Below are positions 45,097-55,000 of a stretch of DNA of 64,000 nucleotides, piece after piece. This DNA is from an uncultured bacterium. GTDB taxonomy: Bacteria > Verrucomicrobiota > Verrucomicrobiia > CAIQCK01. The notes beneath the pieces are model-generated. The model was not told where the DNA came from and did not search any database. It saw only the letters and a list, made by a program, of their open reading frames with translations. Location of the stretch: contig CAIQCK010000002.1 in assembly GCA_903870275.1 (NCBI GenBank), forward strand, positions 62,001 to 126,000. The letters are read 5' to 3'. The translations under genes were made by a program, and so were the position numbers. Numbering within the stretch: the first letter of the stretch is position 1; the number at the start of each line of letters is the position of its first letter.

Positions 45097-46167
45097 TCAC
45101 CGCATCGGAGAAAACCGCGGCATCGGGTGAACTTGCGGCGCTTCGCCCGCCGGGGTTTCCGGGAAGAAGCTCGTGTGGACGACGCCGTGCGCGCCCTGTT
45201 GTTCGTGCCAGAGCAGCACCGAGCCGTAAAGACCGCCGCCTTCGATGCCGAAAAATCGGCCGATGCCGACCGATTGCTTCGACGCGAGCCGCGCGCGCTC
45301 GACGCGGCGGAGAAACTCCTCGACCCTCTCGCGGCCCGCGGCCTGCGTCTCGCCTGCCGCGTTTTCCATCGCGTCCATGGCATAGGAACGCAGCAGTTTC
45401 TCACGCAGTTTGCCGAATGTCTCGCTGTCGCCAAAAATTTCCACGCCCACCACCTGCCCGCCAATGACGACGGCCATGCCGTTGGCGTCGGACGGCAGCG
45501 CAATGGGTTTGGCGTAGGCCTCGACGCTGCTCTGCACCTTGCTGTCCGTTAACGCCGCGCCGAGATATCCGGTCGGCGCAGCCATTGCCGCCGCCGGCGC
45601 GACGGCCTTGGATTTGCGCGCCACTTCGCTCCAAACGGCGCTTTGCGTATTGGAGGGCGCGCTCAGTTGCTGGCGCAACGTGTTGTGGGCCAGTTCCTTC
45701 TCCGCGCCGAAATACTTCGTCTGCGCCGTCCACCGGCCGTGTTCGACGCAAAACACGCCGAGACTGATCGGCCCGCTGCGCGGCGCGAGCAGGATGTCCT
45801 GCGCGATGACGCGGTTTTGTCTGCCGCCCGTGACGATTTCGCCGGCAAGCAGGAAAACCGGGTCATCGGAGAGGTTCTCGACGAGCAACTCCGGCACGTT
45901 GCCCTCGCCCTTCTCGCTGATGCGAATCAGCCGGCTGGCGAGCGACTCGTCCAACGTGCGGTAGGCGTTCGCCGCGCGCCCCGCCGTGAATAGCGGATAG
46001 ACGGTCATGTTTTTGGCGTGATACGGCTCGCCGACGCGTGTGTCGTGGCTCAGGCGGACCAGTTCGTTGGCCGAGCCGGTCTTTTTCGGCGGACGGGGTG
46101 TGATGTCTCCCTGGCCGAAGCCGTTGGCGGCGAGGAGCAGTGCGATCAGAAGCATTGTCTTTTTCAT
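45097..46167 (-). CDS. ARPP-1 domain (DUF6569) secreted protein
   Basis: ATG at 46167, with AAAGGA 8-13 bases upstream, gives 356 residues with a signal peptide (MLLIALLLAANGFGQ). The body matches ARPP-1/DUF6569: MTVYPLF, YRTLDESLASRLIRISEKGE, VPELLVENLSDDPVFLLAGE, VTGGRQNRVIAQDILLAP and FCVEHGRW. The domain was named for its association with rhodanese-phosphatase and ARG proteins and is uncharacterised, often encoded near envelope or stress genes. A C-terminal segment (FFGIEGGGLYGSVLLWHEQQ) is also typical. It is separated from the TatT gene by 96 bp on the same strand. Confidence 0.88.
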   Translation of the reverse strand: MKKTMLLIALLLAANGFGQGDITPRPPKKTGSANELVRLSHDTRVGEPYHAKNMTVYPLFTAGRAANAYRTLDESLASRLIRISEKGEGNVPELLVENLSDDPVFLLAGEIVTGGRQNRVIAQDILLAPRSGPISLGVFCVEHGRWTAQTKYFGAEKELAHNTLRQQLSAPSNTQSAVWSEVARKSKAVAPAAAMAAPTGYLGAALTDSKVQSSVEAYAKPIALPSDANGMAVVIGGQVVGVEIFGDSETFGKLREKLLRSYAMDAMENAAGETQAAGRERVEEFLRRVERARLASKQSVGIGRFFGIEGGGLYGSVLLWHEQQGAHGVVHTSFFPETPAGEAPQVHPMPRFSPMR

Positions 46168-46251
46168 GGCGGCGTTCCTTTCTGCCAACGTTAGACGGCG
46201 GCGACGTGGAAATGCTCCCGCCCCGGGACAACACAGGGGCGGCATCGGGGA

Positions 46252-46280
46252 TTGACTTGCCACGGGGCCTTTGCAACCAT
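46252..46280 (+). promoter_or_regulatory. Weak candidate promoter of the phosphofructokinase
   Basis: TTGACT at 46252-46257 is followed after 17 bp by AACCAT at 46275-46280, a poor -10 match. The AGAGGA ribosome site of the gene is at 46313-46318. Confidence 0.3.
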
Positions 46281-46327
46281 GTCGCGCTTTAGACCGAACG
46301 TCGTCGTTTTAGCAGAGGAAAAACCTT

Positions 46328-47623
46328 ATGGCAGACTTAGTTGGAAATTGCATTATGGCCCAATCGGGCGGGCCAACCGCGGTAATCAACGCCAGCATTG
46401 CCGGCGTCATCGAGGAAGCTTACAAGCACGAACAGATCGAGGAAGTTTACGGCGCCCAGAACGGCATCCTCGGTGTTCTCAACGAACAGATCATTGATCT
46501 GAGCGAGGAAAAGAACAGCACCATCAAGGGCCTGCTCTACACGCCCGCCGCCGCGCTCGGCTCGTGCCGACACAAGCTCTCCTTCGGCAGCAAGGACCCC
46601 GCAAAGGTCGCCGAGGCCCAGCGCGACTGTGAGCGCATCCTCGAGGTCTTCAAGGCGCACAACATCCGCTATTTCTTCTACGCGGGCGGCAACGACTCGA
46701 TGGACACCGCCGACAAGGTGAGCAAGCTCGCGCAGCAACAGGGCTACGATCTGCGCGTCGTCGGCGTGCCGAAGACGGTGGACAACGACCTGCCGTTCAC
46801 CGATCACTGCCCCGGCTACGGCAGCGTCATCAAATATCTCTCCACCGCCGTCATGGAAGCCTCGCGCGACACTGAGGCGATGTGCAGCCAGCCCACCTGC
46901 AGCCTGATTGAGGTCATGGGCCGCCACGCCGGCTGGATCGCCGCCGGGACCGTGCTGGCCAAGCGCACCGACGAGGATGGCCCGCATATCATCCTGCTGC
47001 CGGAAGTGCCTTTCACGCAGGAAACGTTCATCGCCGAAGTCAAGGAAACCATCGCCAAGTACGGCCGCTGCGTCATCGTCGTCGGCGAGGGATTGTGCGG
47101 ACCAGACGGCAAACTCATCAGTTTCATGGCCGGCAAGTTCTCCAAGGACGCGTTCGGCCACACCCAGCTCGGCGGCGCGGCGGAAAGCATCCGCGGTATC
47201 GTCGAGGAGGAAGTCCACGTCAAGTGCCGCACCGCCAAGCTCGGCGTCATCCAACGCGCAGCGGCCCATTGCACCAGCAAGACCGACCGTGACAACGCCT
47301 ACATGTCCGGCGCGCGGGCCGTCCAACTCGCCGTCGAGGGAAAGACCGACGTGATGGTCATCCTCACCCGCGAAGGCTCGGGTGAGAACATCAAGTATGG
47401 TACCGGTACCGCCGGGCTGTCCGACGTCGCCAACAATGAGAAAATGCTGCCTCGCGATTGGATCAACGAAGCCGGCACGCTCCCGAACGAGAAGTTCATC
47501 GAATACGCCCAACCGCTGATCCTCGGCGAGATTAGCATCCCGCACGAGGGCGGCCTGCCCAAATATGCGCGGCTGGAAAAGCACCTCATCGAGAAGAAGT
47601 GCCCCGAATACGGCGCGAAGTGA
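46328..47623 (+). CDS. Pyrophosphate-type 6-phosphofructokinase
   Basis: The 431-residue protein has the PFK fold with AQSGGPTAVINASI at the N-terminus, YAGGNDSMDTADK (G120-G-N-D123-S) and VPKTVDNDLPFTDH (K149, catalytic-base D152). Asp in place of the second Gly of GGDGS and Lys in PKTVDND are the residues that mark PPi-dependent enzymes, whereas ATP enzymes have Gly at both. It should interconvert fructose 6-phosphate and fructose 1,6-bisphosphate with PPi, reversibly. Asn replaces the usual Asp before D123, a variant of one PFK clade. A perfect terminator follows 29 bp after the stop. Confidence 0.9.
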   Translation: MADLVGNCIMAQSGGPTAVINASIAGVIEEAYKHEQIEEVYGAQNGILGVLNEQIIDLSEEKNSTIKGLLYTPAAALGSCRHKLSFGSKDPAKVAEAQRDCERILEVFKAHNIRYFFYAGGNDSMDTADKVSKLAQQQGYDLRVVGVPKTVDNDLPFTDHCPGYGSVIKYLSTAVMEASRDTEAMCSQPTCSLIEVMGRHAGWIAAGTVLAKRTDEDGPHIILLPEVPFTQETFIAEVKETIAKYGRCVIVVGEGLCGPDGKLISFMAGKFSKDAFGHTQLGGAAESIRGIVEEEVHVKCRTAKLGVIQRAAAHCTSKTDRDNAYMSGARAVQLAVEGKTDVMVILTREGSGENIKYGTGTAGLSDVANNEKMLPRDWINEAGTLPNEKFIEYAQPLILGEISIPHEGGLPKYARLEKHLIEKKCPEYGAK

Positions 47624-47652
47624 GCGCGCGTGTTTAACGCAAGACTGTAAAA

Positions 47653-47694
47653 AGTTCGGGCGGGTTTGGTAACAAACCCGCCCGAACTGTTTTT
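47653..47694. terminator. Bidirectional intrinsic terminator
   Basis: AGTTCGGGCGGGTTT at 47653-47667, loop GGTAAC, and its perfect complement at 47674-47688 form a 15-bp stem. It is followed by GTTTTT on the plus strand and by TTTTTAC on the minus strand, so it can end both the phosphofructokinase and the converging oxidoreductase transcripts. Confidence 0.93.
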
Positions 47695-47718
47695 GGGATT
47701 GGATGCGCTGTTCGCGGC

Positions 47719-48741
47719 TTACACGTTCACCGCTTTGCCCGCCCGCGCCGATTGTGCCTCGGCAAGGCAGACCTTCAAGCCGTTGCGCGCGCTGACGGCG
47801 GAGAGCCGGTTCTTCGGCGCGCGGCCGGCGACAACGTCCACGACGTGGTGCAACTCCGCCGTGTAGCCGTCCTCGCGACCGGTAAGGTCGATTTTTTCGG
47901 AGCCGCCGTCTTCCTTCCAGAGCGTCAACGGCAGGCCGGCCTTGGAGTTGTGCTGCAGCGTGCCGTGCTCGAAGTAAACGTCGAAGCCGTGCTCGAAGCA
48001 AAGCCCCTTCGCGGCCACCGCGCCACTTTGGGCGGTGATGACGAGGTTCTTCTTCCCAAAGTCATACTGCGTAACGACGTAGGTGACGACGACGCCGGAA
48101 ACGATGCCCTGGCTCGTGACGCGCTTCGGCATGCCCAGCGTGTGGGCGATGAAATCCGAGTCGTGGACGTGCAGGTCGAGCATCGGGCCGCCGCTGGTCT
48201 TGGCTTGTTTGAGCCAGTTGCCAGTCAGCCAATCGGGCATGGAGATGACCCGCTTGAAGTGCGCGCCGACCAGCTTGCCGTAACGGCCGTCGGCGATGCA
48301 CTCGTTCACATAGGCGAATTCAGGAAAGAACCGCAACACCTGCGCGATGAACAGCAGCCGCTTGGCTTTCTTGGCCGCGGCGAGCATCGCGTCGGCGTCC
48401 TTGAGGCTCACCGCCATCGGTTTCTCGCAAACGACGTGTTTGCCGGCGGCGAGCGCGCGGAGCGTCACGTCGCGGTGCGCGATCGTCGGCATGCAAACGT
48501 CCACGAGGTCCACGTTCGGATCGGCCAGCATCTTGTCCACTTCCTTGTAGGTGGCGACTCCCGTGAGGTCCTGCACGCCGCCGGAGTCGCCGATGTTGCC
48601 CTTGATGTCGCGCCAGTCGCCGGTGAGCCGTTTCTCGATGCTGTCGCAGATGGCGACCACTTTCGCGTCGGGAATGTTCTTGTAGCTCTTGAAGTGAGTG
48701 ACGCCCATGAAACCGATGCCGATGATGCCAACCTTGACCAT
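47719..48741 (-). CDS. Gfo/Idh/MocA family oxidoreductase
   Basis: The 340-residue protein begins with a Rossmann nucleotide-binding motif (VGIIGIGFMGVTHFKSY) and has the family's catalytic-region signature CEKPMAV (Lys in EKP) near residue 105, followed by the C-terminal beta-sheet domain with GGPMLDLHVHDSDF (the conserved His region). Members oxidise or reduce sugars and inositols with NAD(P). No signal peptide is present. A candidate promoter and an AGGAG ribosome site precede the ATG. Neighbouring sugar isomerases would fit carbohydrate conversion, but the substrate is unknown. Confidence 0.92.
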   Translation of the reverse strand: MVKVGIIGIGFMGVTHFKSYKNIPDAKVVAICDSIEKRLTGDWRDIKGNIGDSGGVQDLTGVATYKEVDKMLADPNVDLVDVCMPTIAHRDVTLRALAAGKHVVCEKPMAVSLKDADAMLAAAKKAKRLLFIAQVLRFFPEFAYVNECIADGRYGKLVGAHFKRVISMPDWLTGNWLKQAKTSGGPMLDLHVHDSDFIAHTLGMPKRVTSQGIVSGVVVTYVVTQYDFGKKNLVITAQSGAVAAKGLCFEHGFDVYFEHGTLQHNSKAGLPLTLWKEDGGSEKIDLTGREDGYTAELHHVVDVVAGRAPKNRLSAVSARNGLKVCLAEAQSARAGKAVNV

Positions 48742-48777
48742 AATTGTTCTCCTGTTGATGGTGAAAAAGACCGCCGC

Positions 48778-48806
48778 GTTATAACAAAGCCGTCCGCCGC
48801 TGTCAC
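48778..48806 (-). promoter_or_regulatory. Candidate promoter of the Gfo/Idh/MocA gene
   Basis: On the minus strand GTGACA (48806-48801) and TATAAC (48783-48778) are 17 bp apart, about 37 bases before the ATG at 48741. Confidence 0.5.
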
Positions 48807-48995
48807 GCCGCAGAATTGCCCGTGAACGACTTTGACGCCCGGCCCGTGGTCCCGGTCTTGTGTGACTTTGCTGTTATGCCGCCGTCGCCACGGCGAAGCG
48901 CGCATGATAAGCGGCCGCAGAAATGTTGGGTGCAAAGACGCAACCCCGAATCACGAGTTTACTATCCGCAGGCGGGCAGGTAAGAAGGGCCGATC

Positions 48996-51900
48996 ATGAA
49001 CGCCAAACTTTTGACTGCCCTGACCGTTCTGCTCCTGACACATCGTGCGACTCTGGCGCTGGAAACCGAAACGCTTTTCGACGGAACCAACCTCCACGAC
49101 TGGAGCGTTGCGCGCGACGACGAACGGCTGAAACGGGAGTTTTCGCTGAGCGAGCTGGCAGCCGCGAAGGAGCCGGCCGCGCTGCAATGGCGATTTGTGT
49201 CGCGCGGCATCGGCTTCAACGACATTTTTCTCATGAAGCCGATCGAGCGGCGCTTCGACTGCGTCCGCGTGCGGATCAAGAACGAGGGCGAACCGTTTGA
49301 ACTTGGCGTGAAGGTGCGCGACGCCAGCGGCGCGGAATGGACGGCAACGAAAATTCCGCTGGCGCGCGGCGGTGATTGGCAGTGGATCGAATTCCCGCGC
49401 GCGCAGTGGCGGGTGGCATCGTGGTCGCGGGACGCGGACGGCAAGCTGGATTTGCCGCTGGCTCATTTCGCGCTCATCGCTTTTGGCATACGACCGGGAG
49501 TCGGCTATCAGCTGAAAGTGCAGCGCATCGAGATCGTCCGTCCCGACCCGCCCGTGGCGACGGTCCATGAGTTCGATTTGCCGGCCAGCCTGCGCGCGGG
49601 ACAGAGCTGCGCCGTGCGGCTGAGCTTCAGTCTCGACAAGCCGTGCCAGGAGAACGACGCGTCGCTCGCGTTCCGGCGCGGCGGCGCGGTGGTGTTTCGC
49701 GTGCCGCTGGCATTGACGCCGCCGCTTTCAAAAATCACCCCCGGCCAGCGAGTGCAGCCCGACCATCTGGAAGTGCGCGTGCCCGACTATGCGTTCGGCG
49801 GGAAGATGTCGGTGGAGTTGCAGTTGGACGAAGCGCGCGTCCGATGGGATGGGAAGCAAACGGACGAGGCATTACGCACCGTGACGATTCGGCAACGCCA
49901 CTCCGGCCAGTCCATCGCGCAGGTCAAGGTCCACAACGGCACGCCGACCTTGTTCATCAACGGCGCGCCGCAGAGTGGCATGGTGTGGGCCACATATCGT
50001 CCAACCGCCGAGGTGTTCGGCGATTTCACCAAGGCCGGCCTCGATCTGTTCACATTCTGCGGTACGCCGACGGAGGCCGGTTACGGGCTTTCGAAGACCG
50101 TCTGGGTGGCCCCGGGGCAATTCGATTACACTGAATTCGACGAGCGCGTGATGATGCTCCTGCAAGCCAATCCGAACGCCCGCTTTTTCCCGCGCCTCTA
50201 TCTGCACGCGCCGAAATGGTGGAGCGAGAAGCATCCCGACGACATCGTGCGGATGGATCCCGGCGACGGCAAACCGGTGCCGTTCATCCACAGCGGCGGC
50301 AAACCCGCGCCGAGTTGGGCGTCGGAGACCTGGCGGCGCGACACGGTGGCGGCCTTGAAACGGTTGATCGCGCACGTCGAAGCCTCGCCGTATGCCGACC
50401 GCGTCATTGGTTACCATCTGGCTTCCGGCACGACGGAGGAATGGATGATGTGGGGCGGCAACGAGAACCAGTGGGTGGACTACTCGCCGGCCAACGTCGC
50501 GCGGTTCCGCCACTGGCTCAAGGAGAAGTATGGCGCCGACCAGCGCCTCCGCGCCGCCTGGGCCGATCCGGACGTCACGCTTGCCACGGCCACGATTCCG
50601 ACCAAGGCCCGGCGGCAGAAAACCGAGTGCGGCTCGCTGCGCGATCCGGCAAAGGAGCAGGCCGTCGTGGATTACTATCTCTACAACGCCGACCTGGTGG
50701 CCGACACGATCGGCTGCTTCGCGAAGGCTGTGAAGGACGCCACTGGCCGCCGAAAAATCACCGGTGTCTTCTACGGCTACCTCCTCCAGCTCTGCGGCGA
50801 ACAACGCCAGCAGAACGCCGGGCACCTCGCGCTGGAAAAAGTTCTCGCCTCGCCGGACGTGGACTTTGTTTGCAGCCCGACCAGCTATGCGTTTCGCAAA
50901 CTCGGCGGCGAAGGCACCAGCCATTTCATGTCGCTGGCCGGCAGCGTCCGGCTTCACGGCAAACTGTGGTTCGACGAGAACGACATCCGCACGTCGCTCT
51001 CGGGCGGGCGCGTGGGGGAATGGGGCCGGCTTGCGGACATGGCGGGCGACATCCTGCAACAGGACAAGGAACTGGCCAACTGCATCGTCAACGGCGCGGC
51101 CCAGTGGTGGTTCGACGTCGGCGGCAACAAGTACAACCATCCCACGCTGATGGGCCGCATCGGTGAACTTGCGGGGAAGGCCCGCGAGGCGCTGGCGTTG
51201 GACCGCGCGCCCGCCGATGAAGTGGCGTTCGTCGTGGACGAGAAGAGCCTGTGTTACCTACGCGTCGCTGATCCGCTGGGGAATTGGCTCCTGCTGGGAC
51301 AATTGCCCGCCTTGCATCGCATCGGCGCGCCGGTCGCGCATTACCTGGTGACCGATCTCAACCGCATCGGCGGCCGGAAACTTTTCATTTTTCCGACGAG
51401 CTTCGCGCCCACCGCGGCCGACCGCAAAGCGATTGACGCCCTCAAACGCGATCACCACGTGCTGGTGTTTCTCGGCCTGCCGGGGGGTTACCGCGACGGA
51501 AAATTCGACGAGGCCGGCATGGCAGAGTTGACGGGAATCCAATTGCGGCTATCGCGCGAGCCGGCGACGCTGCGCGTCACGCTGAAGCCCGGACATCCGC
51601 TCACCGACGGTCTGGACGGCGTTGTTTACGGCCACGATCACAAGACGTTCCCCATTGGCTACGCGGACGATTCCGGCGCGAAGTTGATCGGGTCGCTGCC
51701 CGACGGCCGGCCCGGCCTCGTAGTGAAGGAGCACGGCGACTGGACGGCGATTTACTCGTCGGCGCCGCTGTTGCCGGCCGCGCTGCTGCGGCAGATGGCG
51801 AAGCTCGCCGGTGTCCATCTCTACGTGGAGAGCGAGGATGTCGTCTGGGCCTCGCGCCAACTGCTGGCCATCAGCGTCAAGGAAGCCGGTACGCGAAAAA

Positions 51901-52022
51901 TCACGCTGCCGCGCAAAGCCAACGTGCGCGATCTTTATCGCGGGACGAAGATCGGCGATGGCATCGAGTCCTTTAGCGCCGACTTTGAAGACCGCGCCAC
52001 GCGGGTATTTGTCATCGAGTAA
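48996..52022 (+). CDS. Secreted GH42-like beta-galactosidase-type glycosidase
   Basis: The 1008-residue protein has a signal peptide (LLTALTVLLLTHRATLA). About 270 residues of N-terminal beta-sandwich (FDGTNLHDWSV, then a sugar-binding-like module) precede a GH42-like barrel. The likely acid/base lies in YHLASGTTEEWMMWGG and the nucleophile in GKLWFDENDIRTSL; WWSEKHPDD and VNGAAQWWFDVGGN are also GH42-like. A trimerisation-like domain follows (VAFVVDEKSLCYLRV) and a small terminal sandwich. It probably acts on beta-galactosides or related glycans in the periplasm or outside. The next gene starts 66 bp later. Confidence 0.85.
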   Translation: MNAKLLTALTVLLLTHRATLALETETLFDGTNLHDWSVARDDERLKREFSLSELAAAKEPAALQWRFVSRGIGFNDIFLMKPIERRFDCVRVRIKNEGEPFELGVKVRDASGAEWTATKIPLARGGDWQWIEFPRAQWRVASWSRDADGKLDLPLAHFALIAFGIRPGVGYQLKVQRIEIVRPDPPVATVHEFDLPASLRAGQSCAVRLSFSLDKPCQENDASLAFRRGGAVVFRVPLALTPPLSKITPGQRVQPDHLEVRVPDYAFGGKMSVELQLDEARVRWDGKQTDEALRTVTIRQRHSGQSIAQVKVHNGTPTLFINGAPQSGMVWATYRPTAEVFGDFTKAGLDLFTFCGTPTEAGYGLSKTVWVAPGQFDYTEFDERVMMLLQANPNARFFPRLYLHAPKWWSEKHPDDIVRMDPGDGKPVPFIHSGGKPAPSWASETWRRDTVAALKRLIAHVEASPYADRVIGYHLASGTTEEWMMWGGNENQWVDYSPANVARFRHWLKEKYGADQRLRAAWADPDVTLATATIPTKARRQKTECGSLRDPAKEQAVVDYYLYNADLVADTIGCFAKAVKDATGRRKITGVFYGYLLQLCGEQRQQNAGHLALEKVLASPDVDFVCSPTSYAFRKLGGEGTSHFMSLAGSVRLHGKLWFDENDIRTSLSGGRVGEWGRLADMAGDILQQDKELANCIVNGAAQWWFDVGGNKYNHPTLMGRIGELAGKAREALALDRAPADEVAFVVDEKSLCYLRVADPLGNWLLLGQLPALHRIGAPVAHYLVTDLNRIGGRKLFIFPTSFAPTAADRKAIDALKRDHHVLVFLGLPGGYRDGKFDEAGMAELTGIQLRLSREPATLRVTLKPGHPLTDGLDGVVYGHDHKTFPIGYADDSGAKLIGSLPDGRPGLVVKEHGDWTAIYSSAPLLPAALLRQMAKLAGVHLYVESEDVVWASRQLLAISVKEAGTRKITLPRKANVRDLYRGTKIGDGIESFSADFEDRATRVFVIE

Positions 52023-52088
52023 GACGGGTCGGCGAGCGATGACGAACCGGAGGCAATCCAACCAACCGATGCAAAGAAGATAAATTCC

Positions 52089-55000
52089 ATGAACAATGGG
52101 TTCCGGCGGTTCTTATGCGGCGGTGGACTTGTCCTTGTTCTGGCGGCCCCGCAACTTCACGCGACCGGCGAATCGATTCTTGACGGCAAGATCGTCTGGA
52201 ACGCCGTTGGCCCGGTTCGCGACGCTGAACGGCCGCTTGCCACGGCGAGAATCGACGGCCCGCCGGATGCTTCCGGGAAGCCAGCCACAGATTTGTTGTC
52301 GGGCGTGAAAGCGGCCGACGGTGCCACCGAATTCTGGCTCCGTGGTGAGGTGACGGAAAAACGGAGTATGCGCTGGCGATGCCCACTTCCGACTCGGCAA
52401 AAAACCGCTCAATACTATCGTCTGCAATATCGGGCATCGGGCATCGCGCGGGAGCACACGGCTTACCCCATTGTGCAATTGGGCGGGCGGGACTCGAACG
52501 GCAAACCGTTGGCCGCCCAACTGCTCGGTTGCGACGCCGTGATCAACGATGGGCAACTCCACTCCCTTGTTGGCCGCCTGACCAACGCACCGGCCGCCGA
52601 TGAGGTGCGTGTGCAAATGGCCACGGAGAATTCGCGGGCATGGCTGCGCATCGACTCTCTTGAGCTTTACACCGACCGTGCGGCGATCCCGCCTTTCAGC
52701 AACGGCAACTCCGGCAACCCGCAGGCAAAAAACAAGGAAGGGTTTGACCCGGTCCCACTCGCCGACGGCGACGCGTCGCAGCTCAACGACAGCATCGCCG
52801 CGGCCTTCGACCGGGTGCTGGACAAATACGGAGCTGTTGTGGACGGCGCGCGCGGATGCCCGACGGGACGGAGGATGGTCGGCGGAGTGCCTTTTCTCAT
52901 TACCTCCGATGCGAAGAACATGATACGGCCCGCGGAGCGGTCCGAGGTAAACGCAGAGAGGGTCGAGTTTCTCGGCGCGAAGGTCGCGCGGCAAAATTTC
53001 TTCCGCCCCAGCCGGGATGATGCGATTGCCGTGCCGTTGAAAGGACGCCGAGCCGCGGAGATTTTTTTCCTGCTGGTGTGCGAGATGCCGGCAGTGCAAA
53101 CGCGTTATGGGATCCCCTCGGCCCCTTACCGGCTCGATGACATCGAGGCGTTTGCCGTGGAGTTGGTATACAACGACGGCACGCGCGATTGGGCCTTCCC
53201 CTACTCGCTGGCCGACGGAGGCTGTGTCCTGGCGCAGATGCTGGGGGCCTACGCAGTGGCGGCCGACGCATCGCGCGAACTGGAGAAGATTGTTTTCCAC
53301 AATCGCCTGTTCGGCGTCACCATGAGCGTGGCCGCCGTGACGCTGAACACGTCAGCGCGCCTTGTCCCCGCACTGGTTGACGAGACGCCGCCAGTCCAAA
53401 CGCCCCGGCGGGCGCCGCCAACGCCCCGGCCCGTGCACTTGACCTTCCAGGACGGGCAACTGACGGGCGGAAACGGCTATTATGAGTTCACCGCGGATTG
53501 CCGTCGGGGGTTCGCGTTCAGCCGCCTATCCAGCGGCTGGTCGCCGAACACAGCGTGGAAGGTGGATCCGTCGTCCGGCTTGGAGGTGGAGTTGGCTCGC
53601 CGCCAACGCACGGTCGAGGAGCGCAACCAGTTGGCAGGCACGGCCAGCCAGGCGGTGGAGACAGACGTCGGCAAGACGGTGTTCACGGGCCGGGCCTTCG
53701 CGGTGGACCGGGTTCAGGTGACGGGAACCACAGCCACGATCGCGCTACGCAGTCTCCATGCCGCACTGCCCTTGCAGATCGTTCTTCGCATGACGCTCGA
53801 CGACAGCCCGCGATTGACCATGGGACTCGAAGCCACGAACTGCGGCCAGGGCCCGCTGGCCGCGACGATCCGTTTTCCGGCTGTTGAAGGGCTGGTTCTT
53901 GGCAAACTGCAAAACACGTGGATCTTCTTTCCACAATACCGCGCCATGATCACGCGCGACGAAGGCTGCTTTGCGGCCCTCAACGGACCGTACTTCTCGC
54001 ACCAGTTTTTCGATGTCTTCAATCCGGCCGCTGGCGTGGGCTTGATGACCATGACCCACAACCGCGACCAATTCCCCTTGGAGTACTCGATGCGCAAGAC
54101 GTCCACTGGCGTTGATTGCGGCGTCGCCTGTCTTGGTGAATTCCACATCATCCCGCCGGGCCAGACATTCCGGCCGCCCCAAGTGAGCCTGGTATTCCAT
54201 GCGGGTGATTGGCATCAGGCGATGAACGAGTACCGGGACTGGCTGAAGACCTGGTGCCGGCCGCGGCGGGTCCGCGGCGACTGGTGGCGCTCGGCGTTTG
54301 TCATGCGTTCCCACATCATCTCCCCAGACGACTCGAAAAAAACCAACCGCACGCCTTCGATCTTCGATCCGTCCACCGGCCAATATCGGATTGACGAGGC
54401 GATGGAGGCTGACCGCCGTTATTGGGACCACGCGCCGGACTTGGTGCACTTCTACGGCTGGTACTTTCGCGACCGTGAGAAGAGCCAGGGCTGGGGCGAA
54501 TACAGCACGCCCGAGGCCTACGCGCAGGCGGGCGGACTCGATGCGTTGCGGCGGGCCATCGCCCATTTTCAGGACGATTTCCACACGCCGGTGTCATTGT
54601 ACACCATCGGCGACCGGTGCAGCCAGGGCACGACCGCGTTCGGACAATTCGGCGAGGCGGCGCGCCTGTGGCGGGCCGGGGCGGCGCTGCCGCTGATCAA
54701 GACGCCAACGGGCAATTTCGGCTCGATGTGCTGGGGATTCCAGCCATGGCAGGACCACTGCGTCGCCGACCTGGCGAAGCTCCAGCACGACACGGGCGCG
54801 AAGATCATCTATCTCGACGTGTTCCCATTGCAAAAGGGTAACGCCTGCGACAGTCCCGCACACGGCCACGAAGCGCCATTGTGGTTCGATCGCACGTCAC
54901 ACAGGGTCTTGTCCCGTATCCGCGATGCGCTCTCCCAGGACGTGGCCATCTACAGTGAATACCCCATGAGCGACGTCACCGCTCAGGATATTGACGGCAA